Virus record (IMG/VR): IMGVR_UViG_3300008120_000439
Location: 1-30,460 of that record
Length of the DNA: 30,460 bases
Origin: a virus
Direction: 5' to 3' (one strand)
A program made the translations under genes and the position numbers. The notes beneath the pieces were generated by a model that did not search any database, was not told where the DNA came from, and saw only the letters and a list, made by a program, of their open reading frames with translations. Positions 5,873 through 13,525 of this stretch are shown piece by piece. How positions within the stretch are numbered: position 1 is the stretch's first letter; each line of letters starts with the position of its first letter.

Positions 5873-8800
5873 ATGCCCACCTGGCCCACCATTACGGATG
5901 GGGTCACCCGGCTCAGCAATGCCCTGTTCGGCCTCATCAAGACCTACATTGATGACTCGCTGACGGGGCAGGGCCTTCCCTCGGGAGGCGCCACCGGAGA
6001 CCTGCTCCAAAAGAATAGCGCCACGAACTACGACGCGGGCTGGACTGACGCGCCGACGGTAGACAGTGTCACGCTCGACACGGCGGCTGCGGAGGCCACC
6101 GGCATCGCCAAAATCTTCTGGGACGCCACCGAAGGCACCGTGGCCTTTGGCATGGCGGGCGGTGTGGTCACCCAGCAGGTGGGCCGCAATGCCTTTGTCC
6201 GCGCGAAGAACGTCACCGCCAGCCAGATCAACCGGGGCCAAGTCGTCTACCTGACCGGCGCGCAGGGGGACCGCCCCACGATTGAACTGGCCGATGCGAC
6301 GGACGAATCGACCAGCGCGGACACCATTGGCATCGCCGCCGAAGACATCGCCGTCAGCGCCGAAGGCGAAATCTGCATCAGCGGCATTCTCGCCAACGTC
6401 AACACCTACGGCCTGACCGCCGGGGTGATGACCTACCTGTCCGAAACCGCAGGGGCGTGGACCCAGACCCGTCCGACCCAGCCCGCGCACGGCGTCCGTC
6501 TCGGCATCCCCCTCAAGATCAGCAACTCGCCGAGCGGCAACAGCGGCGTCTTCTTCGTCCAAGTCAACAACGGCTACGAATTTGAGGAACTGCACGACGT
6601 CCTTATTACCGCCGCCGCGGCTGGCGACATTCTGAAGCGGAACGCAGGGAATACGCTGTGGGTGAACACGGCCCCCGCGGCCCTCACCAAGACGGACGAC
6701 ACCAACGTCACCCTGACGCTCGGGGGCAATGCGTCCACGGCCCTTGTGAACGCCGCCAGCATCACCGCCGGATGGACGGGGCAGCTGGCCCTTGCCCGGG
6801 GCGGCACGGGCGCCTCCACCCAGCAGGGCGCCCTGAACGCCATTGCTGGCGCGGTCACCAGCGGCCAGTATCTGCGGGGCGACGGCGCCAACGTCACGCT
6901 CGCGGCCATCCAGGCTGGGGACGTCCCCACCCTGAACCAGAACACCACCGGGTCAGCCGCCACCCTGACCACCACACGCACGCTCTGGGGCCAGAACTTC
7001 AACGGCTCCGCCAACGTCACCGGCGCCCTGACCAGCGTCACTGACATCACCATGACGGGCACGCTCTACCTGCCCGCCACGGGCGTCCTGAACTTCGGCA
7101 GTGGCGACGTCACGGTCACCGCCAGCACGAACACGCTGACGTTCGCCGGGGCCAGCAGCGGCTACATCTTCAACGATGGCAACGTCGGCATCGGCACGGC
7201 CAGCCCAAATAAGGCTGGCTTTACCCGTGCGTTGACGATTGAAAGTAGCAGTCAAACCGGCTTGGAGATTGTTGGCTCACAGACCACCGATGCGGCCATC
7301 GGCAATCTCTTGTGGATCAATGCCGCAGCGAGCAACGCGTACATGGGGCAAGTCAGCGCCAGGCGCGATGGCGCAAACAACTCAGGCGCTTTGACATTCA
7401 GTACGTGGAACGGTGGCAGTGGCGCAGAGCGCATGCGTATCACTGCCACCGGCAACGTCGGCATCGGCGTGACGCCGACGTATCGACTTGATATCACAGG
7501 CGGTGCCGGGAGCGCTGTCGCACGATTCAATCAGGCCACCGCTGGCAAAACCGGCGTTTTCTTTGCGGAGAATGGGACGCAGCGAGCGTTCCTGTCGCAG
7601 GTCGGCCTGTATACCGGAAACAGTGACGGCAACTTCGGCATTTTCGTTGAGTCGGGCTACAACTTTCAGATTGCGACCAACGGTTCTGCGGCAGCCAAGC
7701 TAACCGTAGAGACCAGCGGCGTCGTCACACTTGCCAGCAATCTGAACCTCACAGCTGGGCAAATTAACTTCGGCGCTGGCCCGGTGGGCGCCCTCTACAT
7801 GTCGAGTAGTCGGCTCACAGTGCGGTCAGAAAGCACTGATGGCGTGGCGCAGTTTGCCTCCTATGGCATGTATCTGCTTAGGACAGGGCAGACCGCAGGT
7901 CTTTACGTGGAAAGCCCCATCGAAGCACGGGGCGGCCTGCGGATGGGCAGCGGGGCGGCCAACGGCACGATTACGTATGGCGCGACCACGGGCAACACGG
8001 CTAATCGGCTGGTAGAACGCGACGGCAGTGGGCACATTTACTACCAATACGGTTTTGGTAATTACCACAATCAGTCAAGTGCAAACAGCGAAAATCCCAC
8101 CATTAGCCAATTCTGGACACAAAACACCACTGACAACTACGCTCGCAAGTCAAGCCCGCAACACGTCATTAGCCAGCTGGGGCTCCTGTCAAATTACGGC
8201 ACCTCCTACTACCAGGCCAACACCTGGATACAGTTCAACGGCAACTACGGCGTTTATTGGCCCTCCTCCACTGGATGGTCAAGTGTACCCCATCTCTGGC
8301 CGAGCACGTCACAGACCTACGGGTCACTTGAAGTGCAGGGCGTGAAAAATTCCTATGCTGGTTTCTCAATTCTTGACAACATCAGCAGACGCCACTACCT
8401 GATGGGTGAAAGTGGAAACTTTGGTTTGCTGGTCAACAACAGTAGCGTCTGGGCGCTGTATTACTATGCCGCAGGCAACAACATCGGTTATGGGGGAGCC
8501 ACCACCACCAGCGGCTACTCGCACACGTTTTCTGGTGCCGCGTGGTTCAGGAACGCCGTTTATGTGGATAGCACAATCACGGCCTCGGGCACCAAGAGCT
8601 TTGACATCACGCACCCGGTCGTGCCCACGAAGCGCCTCCGCTACGCTGCCATTGAAGGGCCACGTGCGGACGTCCTGCATCGAGGCGTCGCCACCGTCAG
8701 CGGCCATGCCGCGCTGGACCTCGACGCGGAGGCCCAGCTTCTCCCGGGCACCAGTGCCGCTCTGATGCGGGACCTCCAGTGCCAGCTCACCAATCTGTCT

Positions 8801-9031
8801 GAGACATTCTGCCAGCTGCGTGGACGCCTCGACGGCACGACGCTGCACATCTACACGGACAGCCCGGAACCCATCAGAGTCGGGTGGCTCGTTCTTGGGG
8901 AGCGCCAAGACGACGAGATTAAGGCGACCACCGGCACTGACGCCGACGGGCGTCTCATTTCCGAATACGACGCGGACCCGACCATCGGGCAGCGCATCGA
9001 CCCGCCCGCGGCGGCCCTTCAACAGGAGTAA
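5873..9031 (+). CDS. Tail fibre / receptor-binding protein (1052 aa)
   Basis: A long trimeric-fibre-like protein. Residues about 112-235 (RAKNVTASQINRGQVVYLTG onward) match a module I know from phage virion proteins. At about 303-320 there is a fibre repeat (ALARGGTGASTQQG), and about 436-445 (NVGIGTASPN) opens a region rich in Gly/Ser/Asn. The C-terminus from about residue 900 (GTKSFDITHPVVPTKRLRYA) resembles the terminal assembly or chaperone domain of fibres; whether it self-cleaves is unknown. It should recognise the host surface. Base composition drops sharply in the centre (about 7200-8580; 25 of 60 G+C at 8041-8100 against 46 of 60 at 8701-8760), suggesting a swapped specificity module. 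Its position between portal and scaffold is unusual. Confidence 0.85.
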   Translation: MPTWPTITDGVTRLSNALFGLIKTYIDDSLTGQGLPSGGATGDLLQKNSATNYDAGWTDAPTVDSVTLDTAAAEATGIAKIFWDATEGTVAFGMAGGVVTQQVGRNAFVRAKNVTASQINRGQVVYLTGAQGDRPTIELADATDESTSADTIGIAAEDIAVSAEGEICISGILANVNTYGLTAGVMTYLSETAGAWTQTRPTQPAHGVRLGIPLKISNSPSGNSGVFFVQVNNGYEFEELHDVLITAAAAGDILKRNAGNTLWVNTAPAALTKTDDTNVTLTLGGNASTALVNAASITAGWTGQLALARGGTGASTQQGALNAIAGAVTSGQYLRGDGANVTLAAIQAGDVPTLNQNTTGSAATLTTTRTLWGQNFNGSANVTGALTSVTDITMTGTLYLPATGVLNFGSGDVTVTASTNTLTFAGASSGYIFNDGNVGIGTASPNKAGFTRALTIESSSQTGLEIVGSQTTDAAIGNLLWINAAASNAYMGQVSARRDGANNSGALTFSTWNGGSGAERMRITATGNVGIGVTPTYRLDITGGAGSAVARFNQATAGKTGVFFAENGTQRAFLSQVGLYTGNSDGNFGIFVESGYNFQIATNGSAAAKLTVETSGVVTLASNLNLTAGQINFGAGPVGALYMSSSRLTVRSESTDGVAQFASYGMYLLRTGQTAGLYVESPIEARGGLRMGSGAANGTITYGATTGNTANRLVERDGSGHIYYQYGFGNYHNQSSANSENPTISQFWTQNTTDNYARKSSPQHVISQLGLLSNYGTSYYQANTWIQFNGNYGVYWPSSTGWSSVPHLWPSTSQTYGSLEVQGVKNSYAGFSILDNISRRHYLMGESGNFGLLVNNSSVWALYYYAAGNNIGYGGATTTSGYSHTFSGAAWFRNAVYVDSTITASGTKSFDITHPVVPTKRLRYAAIEGPRADVLHRGVATVSGHAALDLDAEAQLLPGTSAALMRDLQCQLTNLSETFCQLRGRLDGTTLHIYTDSPEPIRVGWLVLGERQDDEIKATTGTDADGRLISEYDADPTIGQRIDPPAAALQQE

Positions 9032-9034
9032 GCG

Positions 9035-9379
9035 ATGGCAATTAAAGGGATTATCACGTTTGGGAGTATGCAACTTGACCACCGGATTCCGGTGGGGGGC
9101 GCGGCCCTGACCATGGTGATGCGGATTGTCGATGACCAGTTTGGGGTTATTGGCGAGCGCCGCAAGGAAGTCACAGACCCGGCGCGGATTGCGCAAGTCC
9201 GGCAATTTGTCGAGTCACTGCTGCCAGAACTGTCGGCGGAGGAGGGGTTTCCCGTCGAAATGGAACCAGAGCCCACACCGACGCCCACCCTCCCGGTGAT
9301 GCCGCCCGTCTCGCCGCTCCCCCCGGAGCCGCCCGTGGAAGGCCCGGCGCAACCAGGGCCCACGGACTCCACGACCTAA
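9035..9379 (+). CDS. Small protein with proline-rich tail (114 aa)
   Basis: Follows the tail fibre by 3 nt with AGGAG before the stop. Residues 1-65 look like a folded domain (MAIKGIITFGSMQLDHRIPV; MVMRIVDDQFGVIGERRKEV), and residues about 75-114 are a low-complexity Pro/Glu tail (EPEPTPTPTLPVMPPVSPLP). The fold could be a small beta-domain that attaches to the virion or the fibre, with an extended linker. There are no membrane or signal features. Function unknown; expected to be structural from its neighbours. Confidence 0.7.
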   Translation: MAIKGIITFGSMQLDHRIPVGGAALTMVMRIVDDQFGVIGERRKEVTDPARIAQVRQFVESLLPELSAEEGFPVEMEPEPTPTPTLPVMPPVSPLPPEPPVEGPAQPGPTDSTT

Positions 9380-9382
9380 CCC

Positions 9383-10282
9383 ATGAGCATCACGGGCACT
9401 GGCGATATTGGCGTAGTCTGGCGAGCCATCGCCGACATCGCCGTCGCCAACGAGTCAAAAGCCGACGCGGACGGCTTCGGGCCGCCCAGTTTTGCCGCGT
9501 CCGGCGTCTGGGGCTACGTGGGCGATGGGGCCATCACCACGGCCCCGGCGTCGCTGAGCGCAACCGGCAGCCTCAACTTTGAGGCCGTCGGCACCTTCAC
9601 GACCGCCGCGTCCAGCCTAAGTGGCACGGGCGACGTGCCCTTTATTGGCACGGGCACCTACGTCACGCCTCCGGCCATTCTGGTCGGTGTGGGCGAGGAA
9701 ACCTACGCGGGCTACGGCCAGTTCACCACGGTGCCTGCCAGCCTGTCTGGGGCCGGGCTGACCTCCATCTTTGGCGTCGGCAATTTCGTCTGTGCGCCCG
9801 CGACCTTGGCGGGCACCGCCAAACAGAACAAGCCCAAGGGTGGCCATTCCCGCAAGCAGATGCGGGAATACGAAGAGTTCGTCCGCATGGGCGAGGTCAT
9901 CAAGGGGGAGCTCTTGGGCCATCTGGCGCCCAACGAACTCCAGTCCCCCGAGCACGCCCCGCAACCCCTGCACCTGACGGTCGAGACACGCGAGCCGGAC
10001 GTCCAGCCCGACGTGCCGCCCATGCCGCTCCGGGTGGCGCCGCTGCCCCCCATGACCCTGCCCGAGGTGCGCGTCAAGCCCACCATCGTGGGCACGGGCA
10101 CCTTCACCTCGGATGGCAGCAACCTCGGGGGGCTGGTCCGCAACGCCGTGGTCAACGGCTACAGCGACCTGCTGACCGACCCGCCCACCCTCAAGGGCCG
10201 AGGCACCACCGACATTCACTACGCCCAGCGCAGGCAGGAAGACGCCCTCATCGAGCAGTTCCTCTTGCAACTGGTGGCCTAG
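9383..10282 (+). CDS. Beta-repeat virion protein (299 aa)
   Basis: Residues about 47-145 carry five degenerate repeats of about 21-23 residues with the pattern G-x-G-x-F/Y/I-x-T-x-P-A-x-L-x-G-x-G (GTFTTAASSLSGTG, GQFTTVPASLSGAG, GVGNFVCAPATLAGT); a further one is near residue 235 (GTGTFTSDGSNLGG). Such repeats usually build beta-solenoid or beta-sandwich fibres. A basic and acidic helical segment (SRKQMREYEEFVRMGEVIKG) lies between, then a Pro-rich stretch. It sits between the tail fibre and the capsid genes, so it is likely a fibre, spike or decoration protein. It starts 3 nt after the previous gene without a clear ribosome site, suggesting coupling. Confidence 0.75.
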   Translation: MSITGTGDIGVVWRAIADIAVANESKADADGFGPPSFAASGVWGYVGDGAITTAPASLSATGSLNFEAVGTFTTAASSLSGTGDVPFIGTGTYVTPPAILVGVGEETYAGYGQFTTVPASLSGAGLTSIFGVGNFVCAPATLAGTAKQNKPKGGHSRKQMREYEEFVRMGEVIKGELLGHLAPNELQSPEHAPQPLHLTVETREPDVQPDVPPMPLRVAPLPPMTLPEVRVKPTIVGTGTFTSDGSNLGGLVRNAVVNGYSDLLTDPPTLKGRGTTDIHYAQRRQEDALIEQFLLQLVA

Positions 10283-10294
10283 GTGTGCTAGACT
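10265..10294 (+). promoter_or_regulatory. Sigma70-like promoter with extended -10
   Basis: TTGCAA (10265-10270), 18-bp spacer, TAGACT (10289-10294) preceded by TG at 10286-10287. Transcription would start near 10301, just before the GGAGG of the 80-aa gene. The 11-mer TGTGCTAGACT (10284-10294) recurs exactly at 29304-29314 in the other promoter of this type. The -35 box overlaps the end of the preceding gene. Confidence 0.65.
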
Positions 10295-10312
10295 CGCCAG
10301 CTGGAGGTTCGT

Positions 10313-10555
10313 ATGCAGCCCGAACAGTATTGGAAGGCGAAGGCGCTGGAACTGGAACGCGCCATTCTGGAACAGAACATCAACCAGGCCGTCAAGGCGT
10401 TTGAGGACCGGCTCGTCCCGGCGTTTGCCGAGGCGGGGCTGGACCCCAAGCAGCGCTACACGTTCGACGACGAGGCTCTGGCAGCCACCCCGGTCCAGGC
10501 CCAGGCTGAGGCACCGAAGCCGCAGCTGGTGGTTGACAATTCGCCCGAAGTGTAG
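10313..10555 (+). CDS. Small helical protein upstream of scaffold (80 aa)
   Basis: A good ribosome site (GGAGG, 10303-10307, 5-nt spacer) and its own promoter precede ATG 10313. Residues 1-45 are a charged amphipathic helix (KALELERAILEQNINQAVKA), and the C-terminus is Ala/Pro/Gln-rich (ATPVQAQAEAPKPQLVVDN). The second promoter for the capsid genes (10533-10561) lies in its last codons. No homologue is recognised. From position and helix content it may be a head-assembly accessory factor. Confidence 0.75.
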   Translation: MQPEQYWKAKALELERAILEQNINQAVKAFEDRLVPAFAEAGLDPKQRYTFDDEALAATPVQAQAEAPKPQLVVDNSPEV

Positions 10556-10561
10556 TATACT
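10533..10561 (+). promoter_or_regulatory. Consensus sigma70 promoter for scaffold and capsid genes
   Basis: TTGACA (10533-10538), exactly 17-bp spacer, TATACT (10556-10561). The -35 is perfect and the -10 is 5 of 6. It ends 24 nt before the structured segment (10584-10706) and 159 nt before the likely scaffold start. The same boxes and spacing recur at 17709-17737. It overlaps the 3' end of the 80-aa gene. Confidence 0.75.
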
Positions 10562-10583
10562 TCACTCCTACCCCCCGTCCGCC

Positions 10584-10706
10584 CTGGATGGGGTTCACGC
10601 CCTCAGGTGTCCTACCCGCCTGGGGGCGCCCGCCTGTCGGTAGGACCTCCCACCACGGACCGCTCATCCAGTGGGAGTTCCGAGGACGCCCCTTCGTGGC
10701 ACTCGG
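10584..10706 (+). ncRNA. Structured 5' leader RNA candidate upstream of scaffold
   Basis: Nested complementary segments: outer stem 10584-10592 with 10663-10671 (CTGGATGGG/CTCATCCAG, one G-U pair); inner stem 10609-10616 with 10639-10646 (GTCCTACC/GGTAGGAC, perfect); a small hairpin 10617-10620 with 10625-10628; and a third stem-loop 10680-10684 with 10702-10706 (CCGAG/CTCGG) enclosing GCC/GGC at 10688-10690 and 10698-10700. It starts about 16 nt downstream of the expected transcription start of a consensus promoter and ends 13 nt before the scaffold ATG. It could control translation or stability of the capsid mRNA. A caveat: the scaffold frame stays open through it from ATG 10588. Confidence 0.55.
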
Positions 10707-10719
10707 CCAGAGCATCCTG

Positions 10720-11727
10720 ATGTCCGATCAGATCATCGACGCACCTGACTCTCTCCAGCCCGTCACCGTGGAAAGTGCCCTCTCGGGGGCGTTTGACAAG
10801 GCGATGGCCATGGATTTCGGCGAGACGCCCTCTGCCGAAACGTCCCCCGCTTTGGCGGCCCCTTCTGCGGAAGCACCGGCCCCCAGCGCGAGTCTGAGTC
10901 CTGCCGAGGCGAAAGTCCTCGACCTGCCAGACGATGGGATGGTGAAAGTCAAAGTTGACGGGAAAGAGCAACTCCTTCCGGTCCAAGAGTTTAAGGCGGG
11001 CATTTCGCGGGAAGCGCACTACACCCAGCGAATGCAACAGTTGGCCGAGCAGAAGCGCCAAGCGGAAGACCTGCTGGCCAGCCAGTATGCCCACATCCAG
11101 CAGGAGGCGCAAGCCGTCCAGCTGGCCCAACAGCAACTGGCTGCCTATCTCCAGCAGCAACAGGCCGCCCAGGCGCCGAATCCCGGCACCACGCCACAAG
11201 CTCCAGACCTTGGGGAACTCGCCACCGTGGGCGATGTGCAAGCCTCATTGCAACGCGCGTTGGCCGACATGGCCCAGCAGCAGCACAGCCGAGAGCAGCA
11301 ACTCATTGCTGCGATCAGCCACGCCAGCCAGCAGGTCCAGGAACAGGCCGCCCTCCAGCGGGACAGCGTGTCGTATACCAACGGCCTTCAGTCGGTGCTC
11401 AAGCGGCCCGAATATGAAGTGCTGACCAAGGTGCTCCCGTATGCCGAGGAGTCCATCCGCTACCAAGTGGCGGCCATGGACCCCCCGACCATCCAGGACG
11501 CCATTGCGTATACGGAACAAGTCGCCAAGGAGTGGACCGACAAGCTGCGCAGTGAGGTCATCGACAGTCAGAAGCGGCAACAGGTCGCGCAGGCCCGTGC
11601 CAGACTTGAACCGCCCGCAGGGTCACCGCCGAGTCCCTCCCTTGGCGCCCGTCAGAACTTCTTCAAGAAGGACGGGAAGCTGGATTGGGACGCCCTCAAC
11701 GCGAGGGCAGCGGCCCTGATGGGCTAG
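10720..11727 (+). CDS. Capsid scaffolding protein (335 aa)
   Basis: Directly precedes the major capsid gene and has scaffold composition: an acidic, Ala/Pro-rich N-terminus (SAEAPAPSASLSPAEAKVLD), long Gln/Ala/Glu coiled-coil helices (residues about 100-170 and 185-230, e.g. KRQAEDLLASQYAHIQQEA), and a short basic C-terminal segment (RQNFFKKDGKLDWDALNARA) like those that contact the capsid protein. It would direct prohead assembly and then leave. ATG 10720 is chosen because the sequence after it fits a scaffold N-terminus, but its ribosome site is weak. The frame is open upstream to ATG 10588, so a 44-residue extension through the structured leader cannot be excluded. Confidence 0.82.
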   Translation: MSDQIIDAPDSLQPVTVESALSGAFDKAMAMDFGETPSAETSPALAAPSAEAPAPSASLSPAEAKVLDLPDDGMVKVKVDGKEQLLPVQEFKAGISREAHYTQRMQQLAEQKRQAEDLLASQYAHIQQEAQAVQLAQQQLAAYLQQQQAAQAPNPGTTPQAPDLGELATVGDVQASLQRALADMAQQQHSREQQLIAAISHASQQVQEQAALQRDSVSYTNGLQSVLKRPEYEVLTKVLPYAEESIRYQVAAMDPPTIQDAIAYTEQVAKEWTDKLRSEVIDSQKRQQVAQARARLEPPAGSPPSPSLGARQNFFKKDGKLDWDALNARAAALMG

Positions 11728-11756
11728 TCCCTCCCCCTCATTGAAAGGAGCCAGCC

Positions 11757-12998
11757 ATGGCTTTTGATTACACTGCTGCCGGAAACATCCTCAAGGAAGT
11801 CTACCTTCCGGCCCTCCAGGAACTGCTGAACAACGCCACCCCGCTGCTGGCGGCGATGGAAAAGGAAGTCACCCCGGTCGAGGGTGGCAACTTCGTCATT
11901 GCCCTGCACACGGGCCGCAACTCGGCGGCGGGTATTGCCCGCGCGGAGGGCGGCACGCTGCCGACCGCCGGACAGCAGAGCTACAAGCGCGCCATCGTGC
12001 CCGTGAAGCAGCTCTACTCGCGCATCAACGTCAGCGGCAAGGCCATTGCGGCCACCCGCTCGAACAAGGGTGCCTTCCTGAAGGCCCTTGAGTCGGAAAT
12101 GAAGTATGTCATGGTGGACACCAAGCGCCAGATCAACCGTCAGCTGAACGGCGACGGCACGGGCGCCCTGGCCTACTGGACCGGTGCGGACGACACCTCG
12201 CCCGCGAACGTCGATGACAGCTTCGGCAACGGCACGACCTACCTGCCCTCGGGCGCCACCACGCTGGACCTCATTGATGCCAGCGACAACAGCACGGCGC
12301 TCGGCACGAACATTGTCGTGACCCGTGGCACCGTGGGCGCGACCACGACGTCGGTCAGCTGGACGGGCACCGTCACGGGCTCGGCGGCGGGCGACTACCT
12401 GGTCTACCCCGGCACCATCGGCAAGGAAATGGTCGGCATCAAGGCCGTCATTTCGGCCAGCGACCCGGCCATCCTCGGCGCGGGCGGCCTCCACGGCCTG
12501 CCGGTGGCCTCAAACCCCGACTGGGCCGCGTTCGTGCTCGGCTCGGATTCGGCGAAGCAGGACCTCTCGTTCCCGCTCATCCAGCAGCTGCTCTCGCGCA
12601 TCGTGAGCGAGTCGGCGGTGGACGAGTCGGACATCAAGATGTTCTACTGCCACCCGGCGCTGCGCGACACCTACGTCAAGCTGTGCCAGGACGAGCGCGT
12701 CTTCTACAACGTGATGAAGCTCGACGGCGGCTGGGAAGCGGTGACCTACAACGGCAAGCCCATTGTGGCCGACGTGCAGGCCCGCCGCAACGCCCTGTTC
12801 GCCATCACGCCCTCCAGCCTGTCGCTCATGCAGATGGCGCCGCTGGACTTCATGGACAAGGACGGCTCCATGTTCTACCGCATCTCGGGCGGTGACGTGG
12901 ACGCCTACGGTGCCACCGCGTTCGTCTACCAGGAGCTGGGCTGCAAGGCTCGGAACCAGAACGGCGTGATTGTGGGCCTGAACGAGGTGTGGGTCTAG
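11757..12998 (+). CDS. Major capsid protein (HK97-fold type)
   Basis: A 413-aa protein with the strongest ribosome site of the head block (GAAAGGAG, 11742-11749) right after the scaffold gene. The sequence has the character of HK97-like capsid proteins: an N-terminal helical arm (ILKEVYLPALQELLNNATPL), an E-loop-like region (VEGGNFVIALHTGRNSAAGI), a conserved-looking AITRSNKG-like segment (AIAATRSNKGAFLKALESEM, the spine helix), then a beta-rich, Gly/Thr-rich insert (about residues 150-225) and the peripheral domain ending in SGGDVDAYGATAFVYQELGC. No protease gene was seen nearby, so maturation by cleavage is not indicated. A strong hairpin follows the gene. Confidence 0.9.
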   Translation: MAFDYTAAGNILKEVYLPALQELLNNATPLLAAMEKEVTPVEGGNFVIALHTGRNSAAGIARAEGGTLPTAGQQSYKRAIVPVKQLYSRINVSGKAIAATRSNKGAFLKALESEMKYVMVDTKRQINRQLNGDGTGALAYWTGADDTSPANVDDSFGNGTTYLPSGATTLDLIDASDNSTALGTNIVVTRGTVGATTTSVSWTGTVTGSAAGDYLVYPGTIGKEMVGIKAVISASDPAILGAGGLHGLPVASNPDWAAFVLGSDSAKQDLSFPLIQQLLSRIVSESAVDESDIKMFYCHPALRDTYVKLCQDERVFYNVMKLDGGWEAVTYNGKPIVADVQARRNALFAITPSSLSLMQMAPLDFMDKDGSMFYRISGGDVDAYGATAFVYQELGCKARNQNGVIVGLNEVWV

Positions 12999-13011
12999 GT
13001 CACTAGGCTCT

Positions 13012-13048
13012 GGGGGACGGGGCAATCCCGTCCCGTCCCCCACCTTTT
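13012..13048 (+). terminator. Terminator-like hairpin after major capsid gene
   Basis: A perfect 10-bp stem, GGGGGACGGG (13012-13021) with CCCGTCCCCC (13032-13041), 10-nt loop, followed by ACCTTTT. The T-run is short and preceded by CC, so it is probably a partial terminator or an mRNA-stabilising 3' end that lets capsid transcripts dominate. The next gene begins 22 nt later without an obvious promoter, which implies read-through. Confidence 0.7.
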
Positions 13049-13069
13049 CATCTTGAAAGGAGACACCAG

Positions 13070-13477
13070 ATGGGCAATGCCAAGGCACTGAAGCGCCCTG
13101 CCGTCGTCGCAGGGTTTACCCCTGTCGTCAAGAAGACAGCGGCCTACACCGTCAAGAACTCGGACGCAGGGTCCCTCTTTAAGTGGAACTCGGCGACCGC
13201 GTTCAACTTCTCCCTGCCGCCGGTCAAGAAGACCGCCGCAGGCGTCTACTTCGACTTCTCCATTGAAACCGCGGCCACCAGTGGCACGGGGCATGGAGTC
13301 TCCCCGGACAGCAACGACAAGGTGTTCGGCGTGGCGGGGGCAACCCCCACGGACAACAAGGACGTCTACTTCGCCACGGCGGGGGACGCGATTGGCAATG
13401 GCTTCCGGCTCATCTCCGATGGGGTGGATGGCTGGCACGTTGTGGCCCTGGACGGTACCCTGTCGCAGGAAGCGTAA
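13070..13477 (+). CDS. Probable capsid decoration or head-stabilising protein (135 aa)
   Basis: Immediately downstream of the major capsid gene, where decoration proteins are usual, with a strong ribosome site (GAAAGGAG before ATG 13070). The protein is small and beta-rich with a short internal duplication (PVVKKTAAY near residue 18 and PPVKKTAAG near 45) and Gly/Asp-rich loops (GVSPDSNDKVFGVAGATPTD). There is no signal peptide or membrane segment. Hairpins on both sides (13012-13048 and 13486-13508) would set its transcript level separately. The decoration role is inferred from position and size. Confidence 0.65.
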   Translation: MGNAKALKRPAVVAGFTPVVKKTAAYTVKNSDAGSLFKWNSATAFNFSLPPVKKTAAGVYFDFSIETAATSGTGHGVSPDSNDKVFGVAGATPTDNKDVYFATAGDAIGNGFRLISDGVDGWHVVALDGTLSQEA

Positions 13478-13485
13478 CACCCGAG

Positions 13486-13515
13486 GGGGAGGGCCCAGCG
13501 CCCTCCCCTTCGTTC
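13486..13515 (+). terminator. Second GC-rich terminator-like hairpin
   Basis: GGGGAGGGC (13486-13494) pairs perfectly with GCCCTCCCC (13500-13508) around a 5-nt loop, followed by TTCGTTC. The T-rich tail is weak, so it may be an attenuator or processing site rather than a full stop. It starts a few bases after the decoration gene ends and just before the ribosome site of the zinc-ribbon gene. Confidence 0.6.
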
Positions 13516-13525
13516 TGGAGGATTG

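Noticed and set aside
2756-6595. 1279-codon open frame on the minus strand
   Set aside because: It runs antisense across the portal, a small structural gene and part of the fibre gene, has no ribosome site or neighbours on that strand, and its Val/Gly/His/Asp-rich composition is the usual shadow of GC-rich coding DNA.
5873-9031. Diversity-generating retroelement acting on the fibre
   Set aside because: No reverse transcriptase or template repeat is present in the window, and the low-GC region shows no adenine-specific variation signal that can be judged from one sequence.
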